A stretch of 64,000 bases of DNA, taken from Salipiger thiooxidans (lineage in GTDB: Bacteria > Pseudomonadota > Alphaproteobacteria > Rhodobacterales > Rhodobacteraceae). The notes beneath the pieces were generated by a model. That model searched no databases and was not told the origin of the DNA. It saw nothing but the letters and a program-made list of their open reading frames with translations. Below are positions 38,568 to 49,297 of this stretch, one piece after another. The position numbers and the translations under genes were made by a program. Location of the stretch: positions 124,001-188,000 of the forward strand of contig NZ_FNAV01000005.1 in assembly GCF_900102075.1 (NCBI RefSeq). Reading direction: 5' to 3'. How positions within the stretch are numbered: position 1 is the stretch's first letter; each line of letters starts with the position of its first letter.

Positions 38568-40250
38568 TCAGCCGAGGATGCGCGGCAGCCGCAGCCCGTG
38601 CGCGCGGGCGCAGTCGATGGCCTCGGGGTAGCCCGCATCCGCGTGGCGCCAGACGCCCGAGGCCGGGTCGTTCCACAGCACCCGCTCGAGACGCTTCGCG
38701 GCCTCCGGCGTGCCATCGGCGCAGATCACCACGCCTGCATGCTGCGAAAAGCCCATGCCGACACCGCCGCCGTGGTGCAGCGACACCCATGTCGCACCCG
38801 ACGCCGTGTTCACCAGCGCGTTCAGCAGCGGCCAGTCGGACACGGCGTCCGAGCCGTCGCGCATCGCTTCGGTCTCGCGGTTGGGCGAGGCCACCGAGCC
38901 CGAATCGAGGTGGTCGCGGCCGATCACCACCGGTGCCTTCAGCTCGCCGCTCGCCACCATCTCGTTGAACTTCAGGCCCGCGCGGTGACGATCCCCAAGC
39001 CCGATCCAGCAGATCCGCGCCGGCAGACCCTGGAAGGCGATGCGCTCGCGCGCCATGTCGAGCCAGCGGTGCAGGTGGTCGTTCTCGGGGAACAGCTCCT
39101 TCATCGCCTGGTCGGTCTTGTAGATATCCTCGGGATCGCCCGAGAGCGCCGCCCAGCGGAACGGACCCACACCCTTGCAGAACAGCGGGCGGATATAGGC
39201 GGGCACGAAGCCCGGAAAGGCGAAGGCGGTCTCGAGCCCTTCCTCCTTGGCCATCTGGCGGATGTTGTTGCCGTAGTCGAGCACCGGAACGCCTGCCTCC
39301 CAGAAGCCGACCATCGCGGCCACGTGGTCCTTCATCGAGGCCCGTGCCGCGCGGTTCACCTCCTCCGGCGCGCTATCCTGCTTCTCGCGCCACTCGGCCA
39401 CGGACCAGCCCTTGGGCAGGTAGCCGTGGAACGGGTCGTGTGCCGAGGTCTGGTCGGTCACGATGTCCGGGCGCGGGCCGCCGTCCCGCATGCGCTTCAG
39501 AAGCTCGGGGAAGATCTCGGCGGCATTGCCGATGAGCGCCACGGACTTGGCCTCGCCCGCCTTGGTCCAGCGGTCGATCATCGCCAGCGCCTCGTCGAGG
39601 TCATGGGTTTTCTCGTCGCAATAGCGGGTGCGGATGCGGAAATCGGCGCGGGTCTCGTCGCATTCGACGGCGAGACAGCAGGCGCCCGCCATGACCGCGG
39701 CGAGCGGCTGCGCGCCGCCCATGCCGCCGAGACCGCCGGTCAGGATCCACTTGCCGGTAAGATCGCCGTCATAGTGCTGGCGGCCCGCTTCGGCGAAGGT
39801 CTCGTAGGTGCCCTGAACGATGCCCTGCGCGCCGATGTAGATCCAGGACCCTGCGGTCATCTGGCCGTACATCATCAGGCCCTTGCGATCGAGCTCGTTG
39901 AAATGTTCCCACGTGGCCCAGTTGGGCACGAGGTTCGAGTTGGCGATCAGCACGCGCGGCGCATCGGCGTGCGTGCGCACGATGGCGATGGGCTTGCCGG
40001 ACTGAACGACCAGGGTCTCGTCCGCCTCGAGATCCTTGAGGCTCTCGACGATGCAGTCGAAATCCTCCCACGTGCGGGCGGCGCGGCCGATGCCGCCGTA
40101 GACCACCAGCTCGTGCGGGTTCTCGGCCACGTCCGGGTGCAGGTTGTTCATCAGCATCCGCAGCGGTGCCTCGGTGAGCCAGCTCTTGGCGTTCAGCTCG
40201 GGGCCGGTCGGCGGGAAGATGTCGCGAAGGTTGTGACGTGGGTTGTTCAT
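38568..40250 (-). CDS. hutU: Urocanate hydratase
   Basis: This 560-residue enzyme converts urocanate to imidazolonepropionate, the second step of histidine breakdown, using tightly bound NAD. Key parts are [14 protein letters not shown] near the N-terminus, the NAD segment [19 protein letters not shown] and the C-terminal substrate region [19 protein letters not shown]. The start [10 protein letters not shown] at 40250 follows AAAGGA. Length is standard. It is the last gene of the hut operon on this strand. Confidence 0.96.
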   Translation of the reverse strand: MNNPRHNLRDIFPPTGPELNAKSWLTEAPLRMLMNNLHPDVAENPHELVVYGGIGRAARTWEDFDCIVESLKDLEADETLVVQSGKPIAIVRTHADAPRVLIANSNLVPNWATWEHFNELDRKGLMMYGQMTAGSWIYIGAQGIVQGTYETFAEAGRQHYDGDLTGKWILTGGLGGMGGAQPLAAVMAGACCLAVECDETRADFRIRTRYCDEKTHDLDEALAMIDRWTKAGEAKSVALIGNAAEIFPELLKRMRDGGPRPDIVTDQTSAHDPFHGYLPKGWSVAEWREKQDSAPEEVNRAARASMKDHVAAMVGFWEAGVPVLDYGNNIRQMAKEEGLETAFAFPGFVPAYIRPLFCKGVGPFRWAALSGDPEDIYKTDQAMKELFPENDHLHRWLDMARERIAFQGLPARICWIGLGDRHRAGLKFNEMVASGELKAPVVIGRDHLDSGSVASPNRETEAMRDGSDAVSDWPLLNALVNTASGATWVSLHHGGGVGMGFSQHAGVVICADGTPEAAKRLERVLWNDPASGVWRHADAGYPEAIDCARAHGLRLPRILG

Positions 40251-40278
40251 GGCGATGTCCTTTCGGGCGGGCGTCGGC

Positions 40279-41073
40279 TCAGGCAAGGGTCGGGGCGACG
40301 TCGATCAGGTCTTGCAGGATGGGTTTGAGAAGCGCGCGCAGGGCGTCGGCCTTGTCCGGGTCGAGTGTGAAGGGCGGTTCCTCGGAGCCGAGATGACTCG
40401 CCTGCGCGAGCTCCATCTGGATGGCGTGCAGCCCCTCGGCGGGGCGGCCGTAGTGCCGGGTCGTCCAGCCGCCGCGGAACCGGCCGTTGAGCACGTGGCT
40501 CCGCCCCGAGACGGCGCAGCGGTCGAGCACCGCAAGCTCGACGGCGGCGGCACAGGTGCTGCCCATGTCGGTGCCGATGTTGAGATCGGGGAGCGTGCCG
40601 TCGAAGAGCCACGGGATCACCGAACGGATCGAGTGGCAGTCGTAGAGGATCGCCACGCCGTGGATCGCCTTCACCCGCTGCAGCTCGGCCTTGAGAGCGG
40701 CGTGGTAGGGCGCGTGCCACGCGGCGAGTCGGTCGGCGATATCGGCCTCGGTCGGGCCGTGGCCGTCCCTCCAGATGGGGGCGTTGTCGAAGGTGGTCAC
40801 GGGGACCAGCCCGGTGGTGGTCTGGCCGGGGTAAAGCGAGGCCCCGGTCGGGTCGCGGTTGGCGTCGATCACGTAGCGGTGGGCGTTGGCCTGCACCGCA
40901 GTCACCCCGGGCACGAGGTCGCGGTAGAGAGCATTGATATGCCAGTCGGTGTCGCGCAACAGCCGCCCCTCGTCGTTGAGCCGGGCGCGGATGTCCTCGG
41001 GCACGTGGGTCCCGGTGTGCGGGAAGGCGAGCACAAGCGGGCTGTCGCCCCGCGTGACGGTGACGGGGGTCAT
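40279..41073 (-). CDS. hutG: N-formylglutamate deformylase
   Basis: This 264-residue amidohydrolase splits N-formylglutamate into formate and glutamate, the last step of the five-step histidine route. Zinc-site residues occur in [10 protein letters not shown] and [10 protein letters not shown], with [13 protein letters not shown] near the end. The start overlaps hutH in an ATGA junction. Its presence with HutF indicates that formiminoglutamate is deiminated first, rather than hydrolysed directly. Confidence 0.94.
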   Translation of the reverse strand: MTPVTVTRGDSPLVLAFPHTGTHVPEDIRARLNDEGRLLRDTDWHINALYRDLVPGVTAVQANAHRYVIDANRDPTGASLYPGQTTTGLVPVTTFDNAPIWRDGHGPTEADIADRLAAWHAPYHAALKAELQRVKAIHGVAILYDCHSIRSVIPWLFDGTLPDLNIGTDMGSTCAAAVELAVLDRCAVSGRSHVLNGRFRGGWTTRHYGRPAEGLHAIQMELAQASHLGSEEPPFTLDPDKADALRALLKPILQDLIDVAPTLA

Positions 41074-42593
41074 CGGGAGATCTCCGGCAGGGTGAGCGTG
41101 GCGGTCAGCGCGCCCTCGGCCACCAGCGCGCCGGCGGCTTCCATGTCGGGGGCGAGGTATCGGTCGGGGCCGAGCTCGGGCACGCGGGCGCGCAGCGTGG
41201 CGATGACGCCCTGCAACGCGGGCGAGGACGCGAGCGGCCCGCGCAGCGCGATCCCCTGCGCGCCGGTCATCGCCTCGACCCCGATGATCCAGAACAGGTT
41301 CTGCGTCATCGGCAGCAGACGACGGGCACCGTGGCAGGCCATGCTCACATGGTCCTCCTGATTGGCGGAGGTCGGGGTCGAATCCACCGAGGCCGGGTGC
41401 GAGAGCTGCTTGTTCTCGCTCATCAGCGCCGCGGTGGTGACCTCGGCGATCATCAGCCCCGAGTTCAGTCCGGGCTTCGGCGTCAGGAACCCCGGCAGGC
41501 CGTAATTGAGCGCCGGGTCCACCAGCAGCGCGATGCGGCGCTGGGCGATGGCGCCGATCTCGGCCACCGCCAGCGCGATCTGGTCGGCGGCAAAGGCCAC
41601 CGGCTCGGCGTGGAAGTTGCCGCCCGAAACGATGCGCCCGTCCGACAGCACCAGCGGGTTGTCGGTGGCGGCGTTGGCCTCGATCTCGAGCGTCACGGCT
41701 GCCTGCCGCAGCAGGTCGAGGCAGGCGCCGCCCACCTGCGGGTGGCAGCGAATGCAATAGGGGTCCTGCACGCGCTCGTCGCCATCGCGGTGGCTGTCGC
41801 GGATCTGGCTGCCCTCGAGCAGTCCACGCAGGCTGGCGGCGACGTCGATCTGGCCACGATGGCCGCGCAGGGTGTGGATCTCGTCGGCGAAGGGCGCGGT
41901 CGAGCCCATGGCGGCGTCGGTCGACAGCGCGCCGGTGACGATGCTTGCCTGCAATGCCCGCTCGGCCCGGAACAGCCCCGCAATCGCCAGCGCGGTCGAG
42001 ACCTGCGTGCCGTTGATCAGCGCCAGTCCCTCCTTGGCGACCAGCGCGATGGGCGCGAGCCCGACGCGGGCCAGCGCCTCGGCCCCGGGCAGGCGGTCGG
42101 TGCCCACCCATGCCTCGCCCTCGCCGATCATCACGGCGGCCATGTGGGCCAGCGGTGCGAGGTCGCCCGAGGCGCCGACCGAGCCCTTCTCGGGGATCAC
42201 CGGCATCACGCCCCTGTCCAGCATCGCCTCCAGCAGCGCCACCAGCTGGGGCCGCACGCCCGAGGCACCCCGGCCCAGCGACATGAGCTTCAGCGTCATG
42301 ATCAGCCGCACGATTTCGGGCGCCAGCGGATCGCCGACGCCGCAGCAATGCGACAGGATCAGGTTGCGCTGCAGCGTTGCCACGTCACCCGGCGCGATGC
42401 GGATCGAGGCGAGCTTTCCGAAGCCGGTGTTGATGCCGTAGACTGCCTCGCTGCCCGCGGCGACCTCGGCCACGCGGGCGCAGGCCGCCTCGATGCCGGG
42501 CATGGCCTGCGGATCGAGCCGCGCTGGCGCACCCTCCCAGTAGACCTGTGCGAGAACGGGCAGCGTGACGCTGCCGGGGGTGAGGGTGATCAT
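41070..42593 (-). CDS. hutH: Histidine ammonia-lyase
   Basis: This 507-residue enzyme deaminates histidine to urocanate. The cofactor MIO forms from Ala141-Ser142-Gly143 in [16 protein letters not shown]. The active-site segments [12 protein letters not shown] and DNPLVLSDG are present. I chose the start MITLTPGSV at 42593, behind GGGAGAG. It overlaps both neighbours by ATGA. Length and motifs match typical bacterial HAL. Confidence 0.95.
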   Translation of the reverse strand: MITLTPGSVTLPVLAQVYWEGAPARLDPQAMPGIEAACARVAEVAAGSEAVYGINTGFGKLASIRIAPGDVATLQRNLILSHCCGVGDPLAPEIVRLIMTLKLMSLGRGASGVRPQLVALLEAMLDRGVMPVIPEKGSVGASGDLAPLAHMAAVMIGEGEAWVGTDRLPGAEALARVGLAPIALVAKEGLALINGTQVSTALAIAGLFRAERALQASIVTGALSTDAAMGSTAPFADEIHTLRGHRGQIDVAASLRGLLEGSQIRDSHRDGDERVQDPYCIRCHPQVGGACLDLLRQAAVTLEIEANAATDNPLVLSDGRIVSGGNFHAEPVAFAADQIALAVAEIGAIAQRRIALLVDPALNYGLPGFLTPKPGLNSGLMIAEVTTAALMSENKQLSHPASVDSTPTSANQEDHVSMACHGARRLLPMTQNLFWIIGVEAMTGAQGIALRGPLASSPALQGVIATLRARVPELGPDRYLAPDMEAAGALVAEGALTATLTLPEISR

Positions 42594-43774
42594 GCGATCT
42601 CTCCCTTGAAGACACGCCATTTCAGCGGGTTGAAACCAATGCGGTTGACGAGCAGCGCGACGCTCTCAGCCTCCCACAGCGCGAAATCCGCCGAGAGGCC
42701 CGGCGCGATGCGCCCGGTCTCGGCGCCCAGCCCGAGGGCCGCAGCGGCTATGCCGGTGACGCCGTCGAGGCATTCCGGCACCGTCAGGCGGAACAGCGTC
42801 GCGCCCATGTTCATGATGAGCAGCAGCGAGGTCACGGGCGAGGTGCCGGGGTTGCAGTCGGTGGCGAGCGCCATCCGGACGCCGTGCTCGCGGAAGGCCC
42901 CGACGGGCGGCAGCCGCGTCTCGCGCAGGGTGTAGAAGGCACCGGGCAGCAGCACCGCGACGGTGCCCGCCGCGGCCATCGCCACGGCGTCCTCGGCAAC
43001 GGCGTATTCCACGTGATCCGCCGACAGCGCCCCGTGCCGCGCGGCCATCTGCACGCCGCCCGACCGGGTGAGCTGCTCGGCGTGAAGCTTGACCGGAAGC
43101 CCGAGCCTGGCGGCATGGGCAAAGAGCGGTTCGAGCTCGTCGGGCGAAAAGGCGATGCCCTCGCAGAAGGCGTCGACCGCATCCACCAGCCCTTCGGCGT
43201 GGGCCATGTCGAGCCCGGCGATGGCCACCTCGCGGATGTAGTCGGCGGCACGTCCGGCATAGGCGGGGGGCAGGGCGTGGGCGGCGAGCCAGCTCGTCAC
43301 CACGCGCACCGGGCGGATCCCGGCCAGCCGGCGCGCGGCGCGGAGCATGTTGAGCTCGGCCTCGATCTCGAGCCCGTAGCCCGACTTGATCTCGACCGTG
43401 CCGACGCCCTCGGCCAGCAGGTGGTCGAGCCGAGGCAGGGCGCTCGCGACCAGTTCGTCGACGGAGAGCGCCCGGGTGGCCGCCATGGTCGAGGCGATGC
43501 CGCCGCCCTCGCGCGCGATCTGCTCGTAGCTTGCGCCCTCGAGCCTCAGCTCGAACTCGCGCGCGCGATTGCCGCCGTAGACCAGATGCGTGTGGCAGTC
43601 GATCAGCGCGGGCGTCATCAGCGCGCCGCCGCAATCCACCAGCTCTGCGCCCGCGCGGTCGAGCGTCGCGCCAACGGCGACGATCCGGTCGCCCTCGGTC
43701 AGCACCTCCAGCGCCCCGGGCGTCACGCCCGCCGCGCCGGTCACCACCCGCGCATTGATCCAGAGTTTTCGCAT
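42590..43774 (-). CDS. hutI: Imidazolonepropionase
   Basis: This 394-residue amidohydrolase opens the imidazolone ring. Metal ligands are in [11 protein letters not shown] and [12 protein letters not shown]; the substrate Arg/Tyr region reads [11 protein letters not shown]. The start [10 protein letters not shown] at 43774 is preceded by GAGGAAAGAG; an earlier Met adds short unconserved residues. First gene of hutIHGU, divergent from hutF with a shared operator. Confidence 0.95.
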   Translation of the reverse strand: MRKLWINARVVTGAAGVTPGALEVLTEGDRIVAVGATLDRAGAELVDCGGALMTPALIDCHTHLVYGGNRAREFELRLEGASYEQIAREGGGIASTMAATRALSVDELVASALPRLDHLLAEGVGTVEIKSGYGLEIEAELNMLRAARRLAGIRPVRVVTSWLAAHALPPAYAGRAADYIREVAIAGLDMAHAEGLVDAVDAFCEGIAFSPDELEPLFAHAARLGLPVKLHAEQLTRSGGVQMAARHGALSADHVEYAVAEDAVAMAAAGTVAVLLPGAFYTLRETRLPPVGAFREHGVRMALATDCNPGTSPVTSLLLIMNMGATLFRLTVPECLDGVTGIAAAALGLGAETGRIAPGLSADFALWEAESVALLVNRIGFNPLKWRVFKGEIA

Positions 43775-43793
43775 CACGTTCTCTTTCCTCATC

Positions 43794-43821
43794 CGTAAAA
43801 CAAGTATATACATATTTTACG
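43794..43821. promoter_or_regulatory. Operator shared by hutIHGU and hutF
   Basis: CGTAAAA and TTTTACG form a 7-bp inverted repeat around a central GTATATAC palindrome. The latter is like the TGTATATACA core of HutC-type GntR operators. It lies 20 bases from hutI and 52 from hutF, between divergent genes. The hutC gene is not in the window. Confidence 0.6.
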
Positions 43822-43873
43822 AAAACGGCGGAAGCCCCATTCTTGCCGCCAATCTCGCGACCCCGGAGGGACC

Positions 43874-45211
43874 ATGAAATTTGCAGCGAAGCGGGCACTC
43901 CTGCCCGGGGGATGGGCCGAGGACGTACTCGTCACCGTCGGGGCCGGGCGAATCGTCGCGCTGGGCAGGGGACAGGACGCAGAGGCGGATCAGGTCGACC
44001 TGCTGCTCCCCGGCGCCTCGAACCTGCACAGCCACGCCTTCCAGCGCGGCTTCGCCGGCCTGACCGAGGCGCGCGGCCCGGGGCGCGACAGCTTCTGGAC
44101 CTGGCGCGAGATGATGTACCGCTTCGCCCTGCAGCTCGATCCCGACGGTGCCGAGGCCATGGCCGCAATGGCCCAGGTCGAGATGCTCGAGGCCGGCTAC
44201 ACCCGCGTGGGCGAGTTTCACTACCTCCACCATGACTGCGACGGCCGCGCCTATGCCGACCCCGCCGAGATGTCGGCGCGGATCTTCGCGGCGGCAGAGG
44301 ACACCGGCATCGCGCTCACCCATCTTCCGGTGTTCTACGCCCATGGCGGCTTCGGCCCCGCGCCCGCGAGTGACGGGCAGCGCCGCTTCCTGCACGACCG
44401 CGACGCCTTTCTCGGACTGGTCGAGCGCTGCGATGCCATGGCCCGCGCGGGCGACGTGGTGGGCTACGCGCCGCACTCGCTGCGGGCGGCGGATGCGGCG
44501 GATCTCCGGGCGCTGGCAGAGGCACTGCCCGGGCGCAAGGTCCACATCCACGTGGCCGAGCAGGTGAAGGAGGTCGAGGACTGCCTCGCCTTCTGCAACC
44601 GCCACCCCGTCGAGCGGCTCTACGAGACCGCCGAGGTGACCGCCGACTGGTGCCTGATCCACGCCACCCACCTGACCCCGGGCGAGGTGGCGCTGATCGC
44701 GCGCTCCGGCGCGGTGGTGGGGCTCTGCCCGGTGACCGAGGCCAATCTCGGCGACGGCGTCTTTCCGGCCCCCGACCTCCTCGCGCGCGGCGGGCGCTAC
44801 GGCGTCGGCACCGACAGCAACGTGCGGATCTCGCTCGCCGAAGAGCTGCGGCTGCTGGAATACGGTCAGCGTCTGACCGCCCGCGCGCGCAACGTGCTGG
44901 CAACCGAGGAAGGCTCGACCGGCACGCAGCTTTTCCGTCAGGCGCTGGCGGGCGGCGCGCAGGCGCTGGGCGCGCCCGCGCCGGAGATCGCCGAGGGCGC
45001 CCTCGCCGATCTCGTGGCGCTGCGCGATCCGCTGGAGCTGGGCACCGGCGGGGCCGAGACGCTCGACCGCTGGATCTTTGGTCCCGAGGTCGCGGTCAGC
45101 GACGTCTGGGTGCGCGGCCGGCACCTCGTGCAGGACGGGCGGCACGTCGCCCGCGAGGCCGTCGCCGCGCGCTTCTCCAAGGCGGTCCGCAAGGTGCTGG
45201 CGGGGGCCTGA
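43874..45211 (+). CDS. hutF: Formimidoylglutamate deiminase
   Basis: This 445-residue amidohydrolase turns N-formimino-L-glutamate into N-formylglutamate, feeding HutG. Metal motifs include NLHSHAFQRGFAG and VHIHVAEQVKEV, then HATHLTPGE and GTDSNVRISLAEELRLLEYG. Size matches HutF. It is divergent from hutIHGU and shares their operator. Confidence 0.95.
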   Translation: MKFAAKRALLPGGWAEDVLVTVGAGRIVALGRGQDAEADQVDLLLPGASNLHSHAFQRGFAGLTEARGPGRDSFWTWREMMYRFALQLDPDGAEAMAAMAQVEMLEAGYTRVGEFHYLHHDCDGRAYADPAEMSARIFAAAEDTGIALTHLPVFYAHGGFGPAPASDGQRRFLHDRDAFLGLVERCDAMARAGDVVGYAPHSLRAADAADLRALAEALPGRKVHIHVAEQVKEVEDCLAFCNRHPVERLYETAEVTADWCLIHATHLTPGEVALIARSGAVVGLCPVTEANLGDGVFPAPDLLARGGRYGVGTDSNVRISLAEELRLLEYGQRLTARARNVLATEEGSTGTQLFRQALAGGAQALGAPAPEIAEGALADLVALRDPLELGTGGAETLDRWIFGPEVAVSDVWVRGRHLVQDGRHVAREAVAARFSKAVRKVLAGA

Positions 45212-45367
45212 GCCCGGCTCGGCAGGGCGCAAAGTGCCTCGCCACTGCCGCCTGGCGGTGATCTGTCCTAGGCGATTTGGATCTCGGGTCCGACGCGGTC
45301 ATCCTGCGGCACGCGGCGCACGCGCGGGCGATTGCCAGCGCAGTGCTCGGGGGACTACAGTCCGGTC
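45212..45367. other. Spacer before the hydrogenase cluster
   Basis: The 156 bases between hutF and hupT hold no gene. A short CCGCC/GGCGG hairpin near 45248-45260 may end hutF transcription. No clear promoter is seen. Confidence 0.35.
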
Positions 45368-46702
45368 ATGGAGATCTCCGCACCCGCGACCCCCGGCGAC
45401 GAGCAGGGCATGACCGACGAGGCATGGCAATCCGTCCTGCGGGCGGTCGACCAGACCTATTCCGAGCTTGTCGCGCATCAGGAGCAGCTGGAAAGCCAGA
45501 ACGCCGAGCTGAGCGCCGCCAACCGGCTGATCGAATCCGTGCTGGCCTCGGTCAGCGACATCCTCATCGTGATCGACCGCGACGGCACCGTGGCCGAGGC
45601 GAGCGCCTCGCTGCTGGCGCTGGTCGACGGCGGGGCCGAGGCGGTGATCGGGCAGCACGCGGCGCAGATTTTCGACGCCGCGGGGGCGGGCCAGCTGACC
45701 GAGGCGCTGTCCCGGCTCAAGCTGCACCCGGCCGAGACCCGTTTCGAGGCCGCGATCCCCACCACCACCGGCGCGCAGCCCTTCGACATCGTGCTCTCGG
45801 CGCGCATCGACGCCCGCGAGCGCTTCGGCGGCGCGGTGCTCAGCGGCCGGCCGCTGGGCGAGCTGCGCCGCGCCTATGCCGAGCTCGAGCTCAGCCACGA
45901 GCAGCTCAAGCAGGCCCAGAGCCAGATCGTCCGCAACGAGAAGCTGGCATCGCTGGGCCGGCTGCTTGCGGGGGTGGCGCATGAGCTCAACAACCCGATC
46001 AGCTTCGTCTACGCCTCCGTGCATGCACTCGAGAAATACGTCGGCCAGTTCGAGACCTATTTCCAGCAGGTGCAGGCCGGGGCCGCGCGCGAGGAGCTCA
46101 TGCAGCTGCGCACCGAGCTCAGGCTCGAGCGCGCGCTCTCGAACCTCGGCACCGCGATCCACGGCGCCCGCGAAGGCGCCGAGCGGGTGCGCGACATCGT
46201 GGCCGACCTGCGGCGGCTGTCGTCCGAGGGCAGCGGCGAGCGCGTCGATTTCGACCTCGCCGAGACCGCCCGCGTCGGGGCCCGCTGGGTCGAGCGCGGC
46301 TCGAAACCCGGCGTGGTCGTGGGTTTCTCGGGCGCGCCGAGCCTGCTGGTCCGGGGCGTGCCGGGCCACGTGCAGCAGATCGTCATGAACCTCGTGCAGA
46401 ACGCCATCGACGCGGTCGACGGCCAGAAGGCGCCGCAGGTGACCATCGCGCTTGCGCGCCACGACGGCATGGCCCGGCTGACGGTCTCGGACAACGGCCC
46501 CGGCATCCCCGAGGCGCAGCGGGCGGCGGTGTTCGATCCGTTCTTCACAACGAAACCCGTGGGCAAGGGCACCGGGCTCGGGCTTTCCATCAGCGCCAAG
46601 ATCGCCGATGAGCACGGCGGCCAGCTCGCGCTGTTGCCCGACGGACCTGGCGCCACATTTGTACTGGACCTGCCCCTTGCCGAACGTCCCGGAGACAGCT
46701 GA
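45368..46702 (+). CDS. hupT: Sensor histidine kinase HupT
   Basis: This 444-residue cytoplasmic kinase has a PAS-like domain (about residues 60-150), a coiled-coil linker, His205 in AGVAHELNNPISFV and an ATPase domain with NLVQNAIDAVDG, DNGPGIP and GTGLGLSIS. There is no transmembrane helix. In R. capsulatus HupT phosphorylates HupR; interaction with HupUV in the presence of H2 changes this. The start is not certain: ATG at 45368 is used, and MTDEAW at 45410 is possible. It is followed directly by hupU. Confidence 0.92.
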   Translation: MEISAPATPGDEQGMTDEAWQSVLRAVDQTYSELVAHQEQLESQNAELSAANRLIESVLASVSDILIVIDRDGTVAEASASLLALVDGGAEAVIGQHAAQIFDAAGAGQLTEALSRLKLHPAETRFEAAIPTTTGAQPFDIVLSARIDARERFGGAVLSGRPLGELRRAYAELELSHEQLKQAQSQIVRNEKLASLGRLLAGVAHELNNPISFVYASVHALEKYVGQFETYFQQVQAGAAREELMQLRTELRLERALSNLGTAIHGAREGAERVRDIVADLRRLSSEGSGERVDFDLAETARVGARWVERGSKPGVVVGFSGAPSLLVRGVPGHVQQIVMNLVQNAIDAVDGQKAPQVTIALARHDGMARLTVSDNGPGIPEAQRAAVFDPFFTTKPVGKGTGLGLSISAKIADEHGGQLALLPDGPGATFVLDLPLAERPGDS

Positions 46703-47692
46703 ATGAAGATCCTCTGGTTGCAATCGGCCGGCTGCGGCGGCTGCACGATGTCGCTGCTCTGTGCCGAGAATCCCAACGTGCTCGACACGCTGGGGGACGC
46801 GGGCATCGAGTTCCTCTGGCACCCCTCGCTGTCGGTCGAGACCGGAGACGAGGTGACGGACCTTCTCTCTGCCGTGGAGCGGGGCGAGATCGCGCTCGAC
46901 GTGCTCTGCCTCGAGGGCTCGGTGGTCACCGGGCCGCGCGGCACCGGGCGCTTCCACATGCTGGCGGGCACGGGCCGGCCCATGCTCGACTGGGTGCGGG
47001 CGCTGGCGCCCCGGGCCGGTGACGTGGTGGCGGTGGGCACCTGTGCGGCCTATGGCGGAATGACGGCGGCGGGTGGCAACCCCTCGGGCGCGGTGGGGCT
47101 GCAATACGACGGGCGTTCGAAGGGCGCGGCGCTGGACGAGGGCTTCACCAGCCGCTCGGGCCTGCCGGTCATCAACATCGCGGGCTGCCCGACGCACCCC
47201 TCGTGGGTGACCGAGACGCTGCTCATGCTGGCGGGCGGGGCGCTCGGGGCGGCGGATCTCGACGGCTTCGGGCGGCCGCGTTTCTACGCCGACCACCTCG
47301 TGCACCACGGCTGCACCAAGAACGAATACTATGAGTACAAGGCCAGCGCCCGGACGCTGTGCGAGATCGGCTGCATGATGGAACACCTCGGCTGCGTCGG
47401 CACGCAGGCGGTGGGCGATTGCAATATCCGGCCGTGGAACGGCGAAGGGTCCTGCACGCGCGGCAACTACCCCTGCATCGCCTGTACCGCCCCCGAGTTC
47501 GAAGAGCCGGGCCACGTCTTCACCGAGACGCCTACCATTGCCGGGATCCCGGTGGGGCTGCCCTCGGACATGCCCAAGGCGTGGTTCATGGCGCTGGCCT
47601 CGCTCTCCAAGGCGGCGACGCCCAAGCGCATCGACACCAATGCCCACTCGGACCGCATCCGGGTGGCGCCGAGTCCCAAGGGGCGGAAATGA
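46703..47692 (+). CDS. hupU: Regulatory hydrogenase small subunit HupU
   Basis: This 329-residue Fe-S subunit of the H2-sensing [NiFe]-hydrogenase carries no twin-arginine signal, so it stays in the cytoplasm. The proximal-cluster cysteines are in CGGC (Cys11, Cys14), then GTCAAYGG and NIAGCPTHP. Medial and distal cluster cysteines lie in LVHHGCTKNEYYE and NYPCIACTAPEF. It begins right after the hupT stop codon. Confidence 0.94.
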   Translation: MKILWLQSAGCGGCTMSLLCAENPNVLDTLGDAGIEFLWHPSLSVETGDEVTDLLSAVERGEIALDVLCLEGSVVTGPRGTGRFHMLAGTGRPMLDWVRALAPRAGDVVAVGTCAAYGGMTAAGGNPSGAVGLQYDGRSKGAALDEGFTSRSGLPVINIAGCPTHPSWVTETLLMLAGGALGAADLDGFGRPRFYADHLVHHGCTKNEYYEYKASARTLCEIGCMMEHLGCVGTQAVGDCNIRPWNGEGSCTRGNYPCIACTAPEFEEPGHVFTETPTIAGIPVGLPSDMPKAWFMALASLSKAATPKRIDTNAHSDRIRVAPSPKGRK

Positions 47693-49119
47693 GCGAGCGG
47701 CAACTTCTGGTCGGCCCTTTCAACCGCGTCGAGGGGGATCTCGAGATCCGGCTCGACGTCCGTGACGGGCGGGTGACGGCGGCCTATGCCAACTCGCCGC
47801 TGTTCCGGGGCTTCGAGATGATGATGCTTGGCAAGGACCCGCGCGACGCGCTGACCGTGACGCCGCGGATCTGCGGCATCTGCTCGATCAGCCAGTCGAA
47901 GGCGGCGGCGCTCGCGCTGGGGCAGGTGTCTGGCGCGTCGATGCCGCCGCAGGGCGCGCTGGCGGCGGCGATCCTGCACGGGGTCGAGAACCTTTGCGAC
48001 CACCTCAGCCATTTCGGGCTGTTCTTCATGCCCGACTTTGCCCGCCCCGTGTATGCCGGGCGGGCGTGGCACGACCGTGCCGTGGCCCGCTACACCGCGC
48101 AGGAGGGCTCGGCCGTGCGCCCTCTGATCGAGGCGCGGGCGCGGCTCTTCCACATCGTGGGGCTTCTGGGCGGCAAGTGGCCGCATACGCTGGCGATCCA
48201 GCCCGGCGGGGTGACCCGCGCGCCGGATGCCCGCGACCGCATCCGCATCCAGACCACCCTGCGCGCCGCGCGGCGGGTGCTGGAGTCTGAGCTCTTCGGC
48301 GGCGCGCTGGAGGCGTTTTCCGCGCTGTCCTCCATCGAGGCGCTGGAGGGCTGGGCGGGGGGCGACGTGGCGCTGTTCTCCGAGATCTCCGCCGATCTTT
48401 CCCTGGGTGCGCTGGGTGTGGGGCCGCAGCGCTATCTCTCCTGTGGCGCCTATCCGCTGGCCGAGGGACGCGTGACGAAAGCGGGCGTGTGGGAGGACGG
48501 TCGCGTCGCTCCCTTCGATCCCGCCGCAATCGTCGAAGACGTCAGCCACGCCTGGATGCTGGGCGAGGGGGCACACCCTTCGCAAGGCGTGACCGTGCCG
48601 GACGAGGACATGGCCGCGCCTGCCTATTCCTGGTGCAAGGCGCCGCGGCTCGGCGGCCGGCCGGTCGAGGTCGGCGCGCTGGCGCGGCAGGTGGTGGACG
48701 GCCACCCGCTGGCGCTGGCGCTGGCCGCCGAGGGCGGGGTGCGGGCGCGCATCGCCGGGCGCCTGCTCGAGATCGCGCGGCTGGTGATCTGGCTCGAGGC
48801 ATGGGCGGCGGCGCTCGACCCCTCGGCGCGGTTCATGGACACCGGGCCTGCGCCGCGGGATGGGGCGGGCGTCGGGCTGGTCGAGGCGGCCCGCGGCACG
48901 CTGGGGCACTGGATCTCCTGTGCGGGCGGCCGGGTGGGCGGCTACCAGATCGTGGCGCCCACGACCTGGAACTTCTCGCCCCGCGACGGGGGCGGCGTGC
49001 CGGGGCCGGTGGAAGCGGCGCTGATCGGTGCGCCTGTCGGGGAGGACGAGCGGACGCCGGTGGCGGTGCAGCACGTGGTGCGGAGCTTCGATCCCTGCAT
49101 GGTCTGCACGGTGCACTGA
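47689..49119 (+). CDS. hupV: Regulatory hydrogenase large subunit HupV
   Basis: This 476-residue subunit holds the NiFe site: Cys62 and Cys65 in RICGIC, and Cys470 and Cys473 in SFDPCMVC. The protein ends at TVH, three residues after the last cysteine, so there is no C-terminal extension to cleave. That is typical of group 2b sensor hydrogenases and contrasts with HupL. It overlaps hupU by ATGA. With HupU it reports H2 to HupT. Confidence 0.94.
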   Translation: MSERQLLVGPFNRVEGDLEIRLDVRDGRVTAAYANSPLFRGFEMMMLGKDPRDALTVTPRICGICSISQSKAAALALGQVSGASMPPQGALAAAILHGVENLCDHLSHFGLFFMPDFARPVYAGRAWHDRAVARYTAQEGSAVRPLIEARARLFHIVGLLGGKWPHTLAIQPGGVTRAPDARDRIRIQTTLRAARRVLESELFGGALEAFSALSSIEALEGWAGGDVALFSEISADLSLGALGVGPQRYLSCGAYPLAEGRVTKAGVWEDGRVAPFDPAAIVEDVSHAWMLGEGAHPSQGVTVPDEDMAAPAYSWCKAPRLGGRPVEVGALARQVVDGHPLALALAAEGGVRARIAGRLLEIARLVIWLEAWAAALDPSARFMDTGPAPRDGAGVGLVEAARGTLGHWISCAGGRVGGYQIVAPTTWNFSPRDGGGVPGPVEAALIGAPVGEDERTPVAVQHVVRSFDPCMVCTVH

Positions 49120-49226
49120 TGGTTCCCGGGGCAGGGCGGCCATTCGGTTCTGCGCTGGAGGTCTGGTCGCGCGCGGGTCCTGGTGTGGTGCGGTCATTCG
49201 GCCGTCGGGCGTGTGGCGATGCGGGA

Positions 49227-49287
49227 GGGGGCGCTGCCCCCGTCCGCTGGCGCGGACTCCCCCGGGATACTTGGAGCCATTGGAAGG
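49227..49287 (+). repeat. REP-like palindromic element before hypF
   Basis: Two adjacent hairpins, GGGGGC-GCT-GCCCCC (49227-49241) and GTCCGC-TGGC-GCGGAC (49242-49257), are followed by CCCCCGGGATACTTGGAGCC. I know similar composite elements from intergenic regions of Rhodobacteraceae; only one copy is evident in this window. It lies just before the hypF ribosome site. Confidence 0.5.
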
Positions 49288-49297
49288 GGGGAGCGTC

